Shown here in pieces: positions 1-9,828 of a DNA stretch of 25,000 nt. The position numbers and the translations under genes are program-made. Below the pieces are notes generated by a model. It was not told where the DNA came from, did not search any database, and saw nothing but the letters and a program-made list of their open reading frames with translations. Each line of letters opens with the position of its first letter. The first letter of the stretch is position 1. Origin of the DNA: Tubiluchus corallicola (taxonomy: Eukaryota; Priapulida; Priapulimorpha; Priapulimorphida; Tubiluchidae); assembly GCA_030141605.1 (NCBI GenBank), contig JAQGDQ010000328.1:113908-138907 (forward strand), given 5' to 3'.

Positions 1-20
1 AGCGCTAAAGCTTGGGTATT
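1..20 (-). CDS. Partial exon: start of FN3a, module copy 3
   Basis: The acceptor ccatttcag is followed by 20 nt encoding EYPSFSA in the same phase 1 frame. It is identical to the first 20 nt of the FN3a exon of copy 2 (14548-14567). This shows that a third module follows beyond the window. The gene is truncated here only by the window edge. Confidence 0.85.
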
Positions 21-880
21 CTGAAATGGAAATATTCTGACAGTTATCTGCATTCCTAATACGAATTTTTAAAATTTACTATTAAATTGGTAACTAATTT
101 TATAAAACGGCACTGCAACCTGACTCTGTATCAACTAACATACAATTCAGTGCTAGTCCGCACAGACGGAAATATTGTGACTTTGTCAAACGCTACTTAA
201 ATGTTTCATGCAGTAGAGACAAATCACAAGACAGCTAAATCATTACACACACACACAGGAATTATGGTGGGGGGCATTCTCTACCAGACTGTGAATTCGA
301 ATCAAATTGAACTTGAATCGCACTGAATTTCGAGATTACGACTCCAAATCAAATTTGAATCCAGTTTTAAACATTTTTTTAATCACTTATATTTTGTTTA
401 TTGTTTATTTATTGTTTATTGTTAATTATTTAACAATTATTTAAAAGCTAATAAAAGCCGTTCTACATTGATCACGCATATTACTTGATTTTGTTCTGCA
501 GTAAAAACACTAATACATATAATTCGTTTCAAAACTGTGCACAGAAACCGCAACTAAATTTTGCTGACTGCATGATGTTTCAAACGTTTTCATTGATAAA
601 GAACATTTGAATTATTCATATCTGTAATTTTAGGTTCGAATCAAATTCGAACAAAAAAAAACTTGCTAGAACCAAATTCGAATGTTCGAATGCGCACACA
701 ACATAGAATATTTTGAAGAACTAATTTTAAGACAGACCAGTGGCAGCTTGCTACTGGGTCCGACTGCATGCGTACGAGTCAACACCGGTATCTCTGGGTT
801 TCAACAGTGTCATTATTTGGCTAAAGTACCAGTACTTGGAAAAAACTTTGCAAATCATACAATTAATTAACAACTCTCAC
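21..880 (-). other. Intron, EGF copy 2 to FN3a copy 3
   Basis: 860 bp, phase 1. It holds a short (CA)n at 245-258, an AT-rich stretch at 370-450 and the weak TTCGAA-rich repeat. No coding evidence on either strand. Confidence 0.8.
565..690. repeat. Weak dispersed repeat, TTCGAA-rich
   Basis: The segment with ttttaggttcgaatcaaatt followed by aaaaaaacttg resembles 13880-13985 (ttttaggctcaaataaaatt, then aaaaaaacttg). Similar ttcgaatcaaatt words occur near 294-350. It may be an old dispersed repeat. Boundaries are not definable by eye. Confidence 0.35.
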
Positions 881-1000
881 CTTCCATACAGAACTCTCCA
901 TAATAATAATCGAAGCAATCACAGGTAAAAGCTAAACAGTCTTCGCTGTCAGGTACGCACACAGAATTTGCCGAACACGGATTTGATGCAGGTTCGCAAA
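881..1000 (-). CDS. Exon: EGF-like domain, module copy 2
   Basis: 120 nt, 40 codons, phase 1 at both ends; acceptor ttttcag, donor gtgaga (standard GT). The peptide is almost the same as copy 1 (CEPASNPC to GEFC), again with a seventh cysteine in EDC. I count six nucleotide differences from 15295-15414. Three are silent, and the others change one residue at each end. Confidence 0.92.
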
Positions 1001-1817
1001 CTGAAAAAAATTGATGTTTTTTAAAAATGTTAAATGGCACCAAAAACAGACATTTCCAATTCAATTTATGTCTATTTTTGAAATAAAAACGAACGAAGTT
1101 TAATGCGGGGCTCCTTTCTTGAAACGACAAGGCTTAAGTACACATTCGATAAGTGAGACGTTAACAGCTATTAAGCATTGAGAACCTCCTCAAGGTGGTC
1201 AGTAATCAGATCTGCCGAAACCAACTAAAATGAACCGCCAAGTTATTATCGGCTCAACTGCACAAAGTCAACTTCTGTGCCAATAGACCAGAGAGGTCTA
1301 TTTGTCAAGCGATTCAGTCAAGTGAAGGATGGTGATGACCAGTCAGCTTGGATTCGGCTAGGAAACACAATTAACCTGCACACTAGCAGAGGTAAGACAT
1401 TTCAAGTTTTGATGGTAGTAATAATTATTACTATTGCATTATTATTAATGTTAGTAACGTCATCGCTGCTGTTGTCATCATCGTTTTCAGCATGGCATCG
1501 GCTTTCCTACTGGGCGAACTTCTCCAGCGCCTGTTTTCTATTTTCCTCCTCTTCCTCGTCTTCTCTCATTGCTTTTCCTGTTCTTCTCCAAGAAGCCTTA
1601 AAGTTTCACGTCTGTGTTGCCATTTATAGGTCTAATCAAACAGCTTTAAAATAATTTCATGACAATTTTAGATATCTTTGTTAAGCGTCTTTGAATATTG
1701 TCAATAGTACTGTCTATAGATTTAGACGCCATACAAAATAAATAATATTTTATATAAAATACATCACTGGGCAAAACACCCACACTGTGAAAATGTTTGA
1801 TAATCACCGGTACTCAC
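1001..1817 (-). other. Intron, FN3d to EGF, copy 2
   Basis: 817 bp, phase 1, against 88 bp at the equivalent place in copy 1. It contains ATT- and TCA/TCC-rich low-complexity DNA at 1420-1570 and a 7-bp hairpin (atagacc/ggtctat) near 1282. Nothing recognisable as a gene. Confidence 0.8.
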
Positions 1818-2114
1818 CATTTTCTTCAGTTGTCGCATTCACTTCTTCAAACATATCCTCATTCTGTCCCACTTCATTAGCAAACCAAACAGTGAACAAA
1901 TACGTAGATGCACACGTCAACTCATCAATGACGACATCTGTCTCAGTTACGCTTCCCGCTTCCACTGTGCTGCCGTCTGGTCGTTCCAAAGTATAATTGT
2001 ATCCGACGAACTCGCCATTGCGTCGACAACATTCAGCAGGTAAATTCCAGGTGAAGGCGAGACTGTCTACTCTACTTTCTGTCACTTCGAGATTTTCGAC
2101 AACGATTTCGGGAA
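1818..2114 (-). CDS. Exon: FN3d domain, module copy 2
   Basis: 297 nt, 99 codons, phase 1 at both ends; acceptor cttttag, donor gtgagt. Peptide PEIVVENLEV, LAFTWNLP, CCRRNGEFVGYNY, ELTCASTYLFTVWFANEVG, EEVNATTEENG. By eye it has about 31 mismatches in 297 nt against copy 1, but only one in the last 107 nt of the exon (1818-1924). An inverted-repeat element begins only about 17 bp beyond the acceptor side of this exon. Confidence 0.93.
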
Positions 2115-2130
2115 CTAAAAGAAAACAATA

Positions 2131-2766
2131 AACGTGTGTTTGCACAGCGAAAATGTCCGAAAGTCAACATGTAAGCTTTTCTAGTCCACATATCAAAAAT
2201 CTCTATTCCATGAGGATCATTTTGATACCAACTTCAATGCCCTATGTTATTTCTAACCTGAGATAATCCACATTGAAGTTGAGGTGCAAGCTGTGCAGAG
2301 AAAAACATAACCTCGAGAAAATCGCTGTTACAGGCTGCCATTGTTTTTTGTCATACTTCTACAAAAACACTTAGCAACCGCACGAACAGGTGGTTGCTAT
2401 GGATTGTACAAGAGTGAATTGAAGTTACATTTATATCCTGTAGATGGCTCTTCCAAAATCACAAGCAAAATGACAGCTTCCTCGAGCTACTATCAGAGTT
2501 TGAAAATGCGAGTTTTTGACTAACACAATACAAGTTTTTGGCCAGAGAAGTGAGTAAGAAGTTATAAAATTAAGTTTTTAGTATTTTCTAAACAATTTCC
2601 TGACATTGTGGTGCAAGAACGTAAAAGTACAATATATTTAGAGCTTGTTTTTGTAAAAAAAAAAATTGATGTTTGAACCAATTTTTGATGCATGGTACTT
2701 TGAAGCATCATAACACAGTGTTAAATAAGCCGACTTGTGGACGGTTTTGGTTTGCAAGCACATAAA
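2131..2766. mobile_element. MITE-like element, copy A
   Basis: The ends form imperfect inverted repeats of about 25-30 bp (left gtgtgtttgcacagcg, right ending ggttttggtttgcaagcac). The interior from about 2165 to 2545 matches the reverse complement of 18020-18420, including gataatccacattgaagttg, cattgttttttgtcat and gtagatggctcttcc. Copy A has about 190 bp more than copy B between 2545 and 2735. It lies in the FN3c to FN3d intron of copy 2, its left end about 17 bp from exon FN3d. No transposase is present, and target duplications are not clear. Confidence 0.75.
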
Positions 2767-3582
2767 TAACAATAATGTTAACATTCTTTAAACATTTAAA
2801 CAATGTGGAAATGTCAGATTGGCAGTGAACATGTCATAGCTTGCGAAAACTCAAAGGAAAGAGTATGACTAATTCCAGCTGAATAGAATTGATGAATCTT
2901 TTTAAAATGAGAAGAAAAACTCAGCAGGAAAGACAGGTTGATCCTTTACTTTACAAAAAAATATTAAAGTCTCACTCGGTGAAAGCAATTAAATTCATTT
3001 CAAAACACATACTGAAAACAATAACAGATTCTCAAAGATTCGGTAATTTTTGTTTTTTATAAGTGCACTCATCTCTCGGTTTCCCGCACAAAAGCAGAGA
3101 GACATCGGTCTGAATTTGTCGATTGTCTGTATTTTCCTACACTAATCTAATATAGTTGGCGCCGTCTACAAAACTCACGGTAACATAGAATCAATTGCCT
3201 AATAGTCTCAAAAACATTTAGTACAGACTTATGCAAAAGTATATAAAAACTGCCAGCAATTGACTCAAATGACTCCTCAGAATTGACTCTAAACCACTTA
3301 CGTATGCTGATTAAACCACTAAACATGCTCACATACAAGCCACACACGTATCATTGTGCTCCCCCTGGATGTAAACAAAGTGACGACCCGCCATCTAGTG
3401 GTCAGCTTGCGAAATAACGGACTGTCTGTAGTATGCGGGACTTCCGACAGACCAGATTTTGTCCGAATTCTCCAAAATTTCTAAAAGCGACGCCCGGCAA
3501 ACCGACATACGAGTGTAATTGTAATAATAAACAATTTAATTCAAAAACACACAATTCCAATATCATAAATAAAGTATCTTAC
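2767..3582 (-). other. Intron part without recognised features (FN3c to FN3d, copy 2)
   Basis: The acceptor-distal 0.8 kb of the 1468-bp phase 1 intron, beyond MITE copy A. No coding similarity or clear repeat seen. Confidence 0.7.
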
Positions 3583-3906
3583 GTCCCGACAAAGTTGAAG
3601 TTTCCACGTGTTCCTTGCTGTAAATTCCCTCCCCTCCGTCAATCGTGGTCCCCCAAACAGCGATGTCAAACAAGCTGTCACCACATAGATTCTCCAGCAC
3701 CATTTCCGTAGTAATACCGTCATCTGTCACTCTTTCAATTATGCCCACTTCTGGACTGCCAGTGAGACAAGAGATGGACACTGGTCCTTCGTATGACACA
3801 GTGTAGGCCATCATGATGCCATTAGCTTCATCAGGTCGGTCCCAGGTCACGTTCATACTGGACGATGACAAACCTTTGGCCTTCAGGTTCTGGACTGGCC
3901 CGGGCG
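3583..3906 (-). CDS. Exon: FN3c domain, module copy 2
   Basis: 324 nt, 108 codons, phase 1 at both ends; acceptor tctgcag, donor gtaaga. FN3 domain APGPVQNLKAKGL, MNVTWDRPDEANG, AYTVSYEGP, LENLCGDSLFDIAVWG, YSKEHVETSTLSG. The stretch YEGPVSISCLTG is identical to copy 1, while the first strand differs more. A possible sequon NVT lies directly in strand B. Confidence 0.93.
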
Positions 3907-4194
3907 CTGCAGAAAATGATAAATTGTTATTATGAGAGCATTTCACAAATTTGCATCTTATTATGTATATATATTCATCTGCAAATTTTATTTACCCACG
4001 TATATTTTAAATTGTATGTATATATTGTATATAGTCTATATTATAATTTGCATGTAACAATTGCAATATACATTTTGTTTTAAATTTTTGGCAGTAGTTT
4101 TTAGTTTGCACGGGATGCATTTGCCTTTAACAGTTGTGTGAATTTTTATTCTCATGCTGAGATGTTCTTATAAACGTTTATGCTTACGAATATC

Positions 4195-4260
4195 GATTAT
4201 ATATATATATATATATGCAATATAATATATAATAATTATATATATATATTATAATTTGCG
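4195..4260. repeat. AT-dinucleotide run with hairpin potential
   Basis: A (TA)n stretch beside gcaatataatatataat and tatattataatttgc, which together form an imperfect inverted repeat. The segment tatattataatttgc followed by rtgtaaca also occurs near 4037-4059, so a short direct repeat flanks the region. Confidence 0.7.
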
Positions 4261-4289
4261 TGTAACACTGAGACTCTGAGAGTAAATGT

Positions 4290-4606
4290 GTGAACAGCTT
4301 GGCAACATCTCCCAGAACTTGTTGCAACATGTGAACGGCTTGGCAACTACTCTCACAACTTGTTGCAACATGTGAACGGCTTGGCAACTACTCTCACAAC
4401 TTGTTGCAACATGTGAACAGTTTGGCAACGTCTCCCACAACTTGTTGCAACATGTGAACAGTTTGGCAACATCTCCCACAACTTGTTGCAACATGTGAAC
4501 AGTTTGGCAACATCTCCCACAACTTGTTGCAACATGTGAACAGTTTGGCAACATCTCCCACAACTTGTTGCAACGTGTGAACAGTTTGGCAAATTCCCAC
4601 AGAGAG
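4290..4606. repeat. 41-bp satellite, 7 full units plus one partial
   Basis: The unit runs from gtgaacagtttggcaac to cttgttgcaacat and recurs at 4290, 4331, 4372, 4413, 4454, 4495, 4536 and 4577, an exact 41-bp register. It includes the palindrome gttgcaac. The last unit decays after 4590 into a flank that repeats the same words (agttgcacaacaagttgcg). It lies in the FN3b to FN3c intron of copy 2. Confidence 0.96.
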
Positions 4607-4650
4607 AAGTTGCACAACAAGTTGCGAGAGAAGTCGATATGTCTGAATGC

Positions 4651-4677
4651 ACCATTAGCCACGTTCAGACGGCTAAT
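4651..4677. repeat. Short perfect hairpin
   Basis: The 8-bp arms cattagcc and ggctaatg are separated by ten bases. The hairpin lies just past the end of the 41-bp array. It may be part of a mobile element end, but nothing in the sequence proves that. Confidence 0.5.
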
Positions 4678-4784
4678 GATTAATTAAATCCACGATTACT
4701 AGTTAGATTTTGACACTAATCTAGCCAGATACTAAAAATCTGATCAAAAACTAGACTTGACAGTTTATCATTATATTGTATTGT

Positions 4785-4930
4785 ATTATTGTATTGTATT
4801 GTGTTGTGCTGTGCTGTGCTGTGCTGTGCTGTGCTGTACTGTGCTGTACTGTACTGTACTACACTACACTACACTACACTACACTACACTACACTACACT
4901 ACACTACACTACACTACACTATACTATATT
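4785..4930. repeat. Compound pentamer microsatellite
   Basis: Successive pentamer blocks: tattg/tgttg, then (tgtgc)n, a few (tgtac), then (tacac)n, ending in tatat variants. Left and right blocks are partly reverse-complementary (tgtgc against gtgta), so the run could fold back on itself. Found in the FN3b to FN3c intron of copy 2. Confidence 0.95.
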
Positions 4931-5192
4931 ATATTATTATATTTATATTATAAGAATATTAAAACCACCAAAGAATGTGGTCTGTTGGAACTAAAACAGC
5001 CAATCCAATGAACTGCAGTTCTCTCAAGCCAAAATTTCTAACCAAAATTCACAGCAATAGTAAACGTCATTTTTTTAGAAGTATGAGATGAAAAATTAAA
5101 AATAAATTTTACAATGAACATTGATTATTTACATAAACTGGATTCTCAGGAACATTTTTGAACCAATAAATCATCGCAAAAGGCAAACATAC

Positions 5193-5433
5193 CAGCGGGT
5201 GGAGTCCACTGCGTCCGATACTCGCTCCATTCACTCCACGCGTCCTCCTCGGGCGTGTGGTCATTTTGAAATCTGACGCTGACCTCGTAGTTTGCGAACG
5301 GAGAGAGGCCAGTCAACACGTAAACATCGGTTACATTTGTTTGTACAACCTCAAATCTTGAGTCGCCCACAATTCTATAGTGAATCTCATATTTGGTCAC
5401 AATGAAGCAATTTCGGATTTCGGCCGTTGGCTC
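5193..5433 (-). CDS. Exon: remainder of FN3b with WSEWS motif, module copy 2
   Basis: 241 nt, phase 0 acceptor (tcctag), phase 1 donor (gtatgt). Peptide EPTAEIRNC, TKYEIHYRIVG, LTGLSPFANYEVSVRF, then EEDAWSEWSEYRTQ. Same length and layout as 19406-19646, and the WSEWS box is preserved despite substitutions around it. NVT supplies a glycosylation sequon, as in copy 1. Confidence 0.92.
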
Positions 5434-6601
5434 CTAGGAGAGTAAAGGTCAATGCACTATCTTGGACGTGTACGAAAAATTGTGTAAGAAATCAAAAATG
5501 CAATTTAAAAACAGAAGAACGTGGATAAAGCAGGTCTGTAATCCATCAGTAGGACTTGAACAATACTACTGAGTAACTAAAAACTGCTGCATTGTGAAAC
5601 AAATATTGAAAACAATGAGAAACAATGAGAGAGAACAATGAGCTTGAGTTTATTTTTATGAATATTACAAGCTGTAAATCCTTCCTGTGACGTTCACGAA
5701 TTTACACCATACCCGACATACATAATTACCTTCCCAAATTTGCTTATTACAATCAGAATACAATTATAATTCTTTTTTTTCAATTCAATTTCAATTTATT
5801 CATCTCTTTAGAACACTACAGTAGAACATTATTAATAAGAGAATCAATAATAAGTTTTGAAGAATGGTTAAAACAGATAGATATAGAATCAGAGAAAGGA
5901 TAGTATAAAACCTATAAAGTAAAATACTCTACTATCCTTTACTGAACATAGAAAATCATTATTAGACACTGGTGGGCATGAAAATTAATGTTAATTAATG
6001 TTGTCAGTTTAATTTTTTGGAAACATTATTAATTTTTAGAATTATGGCATTTAATATATAATTAAGTAATGCAAAAAAGAAAACACATGCATGTACTATT
6101 AATTAGCATGCACAGAATACAGTCAATCTTGCATAAACTAAAATTAGCAAATTAATTTTAAGTTTAATTTATTTAATAATAAATAATAAGCGCATTTCCC
6201 GAATTATAACAGATACGATTGAGCCAATTCTACGTGTGTAATCCAGAAATGTAAACATCGGGCACCACTTAATAGACTCACTTTAAGATAAAAGTGTTTT
6301 GACCCAATTAACAGACTGAATCTATTAGCCGATGGATGTAGTATTACTAGCGTAGAAGCACGAGTCATCACTCTTTAGCTTAGAATGCCCTGCAAAGGCT
6401 TTAATTATTCATTCTAATCATTAATTAATTGTTAATAACCAATTATTCTAATCTTTCATTTTGAGATGCATTCGTAATTCCGGTGCATAAACTGGTGGCA
6501 TCAATTAACCAAGTTTTCAGCTAAGAGCATTTGGTGCACCATAAAACACTATTGAATCTTAATAAATCTGTAGACCCTTATATTGTATCCCAATATCTGG
6601 C
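5434..6601 (-). other. Intron part (inside FN3b, copy 2), AT-rich
   Basis: Part of the 4171-bp phase 0 intron. Apart from the 11-bp inverted repeat at 5896-5941 and a ttcaattcaatttcaattt run near 5778 that could be an old repeat end, I see nothing in it. Confidence 0.65.
5896..5941. repeat. 11-bp inverted repeat
   Basis: The arms aaaggatagta and tactatccttt are perfectly complementary, with a 24-base loop. It is intronic, and no element around it is recognised. Confidence 0.55.
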
Positions 6602-7548
6602 TATCATTAATCATCCACTTCATGAGTATCATTGATCATCCACTTCATGAGTATCATTGATCATCCACTTAATGAGTATCATTGTTCATCCACTTCGTGA
6701 GCATCATTGATCATCCACTTCATGAGTATCATTGATCATCTACTTCATGAGTATCATTGATCATCCACTTCATGAGTATCATTAATCATCCACTTCATGA
6801 GTATCATTGATCATCCACTTCATGAGTATCATTGATCATCCACTTCATGAGAATCATTGATCATCCACTTCATGAGTATCATTGATCATCCACTTCATGA
6901 GTATCATTGTTCATCCACTTCGTGAGTATCATTGATCATCCACTTCATGAGTATCATTGATCATCCACTTCGTGAGTATCATTGATAATCCACTTCATGA
7001 GTATCATTGATCATCCACTTCCAGAGTATCATTGATCATTCACTTCATGAGTATCACTTACCATCCACTTCATGAGTATCATTGATCATCCACTTCATGA
7101 GTATCATTGATCATCCACTTCATGACTTCATGAGTATCGTTGATCATCCACTTCATGAGTATCATTGATCATCCTTTTCATGAGTATCATTGATCATCCA
7201 CTTCATGAGTATCATTGATCATCCACTTCATGACTTCATGAGTATCGTTGATCATCCACTTCATGAGTATCATTGATCATCCTTTTCATGAGTATCATTG
7301 ATCATCTACTTCATGAGTATCATTGATCATCCACTTCATGAGTATCATTGATCATCTACTTCATGAGTATCATTGATCATCCACTTCATGAGTATCACTG
7401 ATCATCCACTTCATGAGTATCATTGATCATCCACTTCATGACTTCATGAGTATCGTTGATCATCCACTTCATGAGTATCATTGATCATCCTTTTCATAAG
7501 TATCATTGATCATCTACTTCATGAGTATCATTAATGATCCACTTCATT
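6602..7548. repeat. 25-bp satellite, about 37 units
   Basis: Tandem array of a 25-bp unit whose core is tgatcatccacttcatgag. Three units carry an extra 8 bp made by doubling acttcatg (near 7121, 7229 and 7438). Each is followed by the same downstream variants (tatcgttg, then catccttttcat), showing block duplication within the array. It lies in the 4.2-kb intron inside FN3b of copy 2. The unit contains the palindrome TGATCA. Confidence 0.97.
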
Positions 7549-8525
7549 GTCTCATCTATCATATCCCTATATCATCCTCCCGTAACTAATCCTCGCCATT
7601 TTTTCTTCCTTACCCCTTTTACTTCCTGTTTTACCACCAATAACATGAAGTTATATCGTATTTCTTAATGATTTTTAATACTGTGACTGTCTTCACGTGA
7701 AAGGCTTTTATACAGTTTTTCTTCTTATAAACCTGTTAACCAATCACCTAGTACAGTTATAAGATTTCACCTGTTCACGTATGTTTTGTTTCAATTCTCC
7801 GTGTACTAATAAATACAGTTTAAACCAAAGGCTTTAAATGAATTTTGCATACGAATCAATGTTTAAATTAATATTACGAATTGATGTCCAAATTCCTACA
7901 TGCAGTTATTTAAGAATACAAATTTGTATTCTAAGTGAAACATTATAAAGTGAATTAATAAAATATCACACAAATCTTATTATTACCACTAAAAATTACA
8001 AAAAATTGCACAATGTTTGCTGCTTCATTTCTCTACAAAGAAGTTGATTTATGAAATTCTCACACTGATTAAAGCATTGAAAGTAATAAAAACTCTTTCG
8101 TCACGCCTAAATGTTTTATTTTGGGCAGTCCAAAAAAATTATTGAGTCAATTATATGGAGTTACTGGAGTCAATTACAGACGTTTTTATGTACATTTGAA
8201 TAAGATCGGCCGTACCAGATGTTTTTGAATCAATTAGGTGTCTGATTCTATTGACAGCGAGTCTAATAAATGGTGCCTATTGTACTCAAAATCAGAAAAA
8301 TCAATAAAAATAGCGAAACAAACACACTCAAACAGAGATCGATGCTACTCAAATTTAGCTACATACAAATGTCGCATTATACAGCACGTCCACTAAATCA
8401 CTTCACTATTTAAAGCATGTAAACAAAATCACTGTAATGTTTTAAGCATTTACTGTTATAATCGTATAAAGGATAACTCATTCAAAGCATTTGCAACATA
8501 CCAAACACCTATCCAGATTTCACAA
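7549..8525 (-). other. Intron part between 25-bp satellite and LINE fragment
   Basis: About 1 kb of AT-rich DNA with no coding similarity or tandem repeat noticed. Confidence 0.65.
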
Positions 8526-9020
8526 GCTCTACTGTACTTGCTAATCAACTTTTACAAGTTTATGGTAAGGCCTGTCTTAGACTATCGTGACGTGATTTGG
8601 AACCCATCTAAACATGACATGATTCGTGAGCTTGAAAGCAACCAGCGTCGAGCAACTAGGATGATACCAGGTATAGCAGAAAGACCAGATCCTGATAGAT
8701 TAAGGCACTTAGGACTTACGACACTTAAATACAGAAGTTACAGGCTGGATATGATCCAGACATTTAGGATCCTTAAGGGTATTGACCGGATAGACAGTCA
8801 CAAAATATTTGAATTCCAGATACGCCATAGGACAAGAGAACATTCACTGAAAATCAACAAGAAATCTGTTTCAAAGTGGTGAAGACAAAATTTCTTTGCA
8901 GCTTGTGGTGTAAATGTCTGGAACAAACTTCCTGTATGTAGTGAAGGCTTCTTCAGTTTCTCAAGTTAAATCTAGATTAGATCGATTCTGGGCTAATCAA
9001 CCGAAGAAATTCATTGTTCC
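8526..9020 (+). mobile_element. Decayed LINE fragment (end of reverse transcriptase ORF)
   Basis: Plus-strand translation gives FYKFMVRPVLDY, DVIWNPS, RELESNQRRATRMIPG, RLRHLGLTTLKYR and RILKGIDRID. These are the conserved words found after the catalytic core in CR1/jockey-like non-LTR retrotransposons. The frame is broken by TGA at 8880-8882, but coding resemblance continues in the same frame (NFFAACGVNVWNKLP, then further stops and DRFWANQPKKF). The 5' part of the element is absent, as usual for 5'-truncated LINEs. It runs opposite to the host gene, within the FN3b intron of copy 2. The 3' limit is uncertain and may extend to about 9180. Confidence 0.88.
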
Positions 9021-9604
9021 TAGACTTCCACAATGGTAGGGCGCTTGGATTTTTGAGGGAACCTGACACGATTCATTGTACAAAGAAGAACACAGTGATA
9101 CGATCTTCCGGATCGCATCGTTAGCGCCACCACCTACTAGAATATTCAACATAAGCATTCACAGAAGATCGGAGGGCTAAAAAGCGATCATTTATGCTTA
9201 ACCAATATCCATGCCGAAAGTTGTAAGCTGTAAGTACAATTAATTCAGAAAACCACAAGGAAAATTTCAAATTCTAAAACTGTGCAGAACTGTAGAAACT
9301 CCAGTTGATGCATACGATCCAGACTTGCTTTGTGTAATCACCACGCCAGTGGATAATAATTGTTACAAGGCATTAGAAACATTGAAAAAATACTCCACAC
9401 AACATGACAGATGACAACTTTAACAAAAATTAGCAGTCAATCCTCGTTTAATACTCAATTTTTGAAATTTAGTTTATTGATTATTTACACAGCGCTCACC
9501 AATAAAAAGCAAAGAAACTGCAAAGTAAAACAATAGAACATACCAAATGGATTACATATTTGTTCACATTAAAGGACAAATTCATTAGAAATTAATTAAC
9601 TTAC

Positions 9605-9705
9605 CTGCAAAGTGACAAGTATTGCAGCCGTGTTGTTGGCAGCATTTGGTTCGTTTTCAAGATATGAATCACCGAGTTCTGGTGCATCCAGACTGGACAG
9701 TGGTG
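9605..9705 (-). CDS. Exon: N-terminal third of FN3b, module copy 2
   Basis: 101 nt, phase 1 acceptor (tttctag), phase 0 donor (gtaagt). Peptide PPLSSLDAPELGDSY to AAILVTLQ, 34 residues with the split codon. It matches 20551-20651 in length and most residues. NNTA provides a sequon absent from copy 1, where the residue before is aspartate. The exon is stranded between the 65-bp satellite about 120 bp to its right and a 4.2-kb intron on its left. Confidence 0.88.
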
Positions 9706-9828
9706 CTAGAAAAACAAAATTCGAGCAAATTAAAATTTACTTCCCTCTTCTGTTTATCTTAGCAATTCACAAGGCACACCTTGGTTCCTCATTTTTTATT
9801 CCTTATTTGTTTGTTTTCAAGAATTAAT

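Noticed and set aside
1277-1654. 125-codon plus-strand frame with a hydrophobic stretch and serine run
   Set aside because: The apparent membrane segment comes from ATT- and TCN-rich low-complexity DNA inside an intron. No homology or splice context was recognised.
2341-2523. Short frames sharing PVDGSS at 2341-2523 (+) and 18116-18298 (-)
   Set aside because: They look conserved only because both lie in copies of the same non-coding inverted-repeat element, and the rest of the peptide does not stay in frame between copies.
4249-4662. Cysteine-rich open frames of 67-137 codons in the 41-bp array
   Set aside because: They derive from the tandem unit in three overlapping frames, with no conserved domain.
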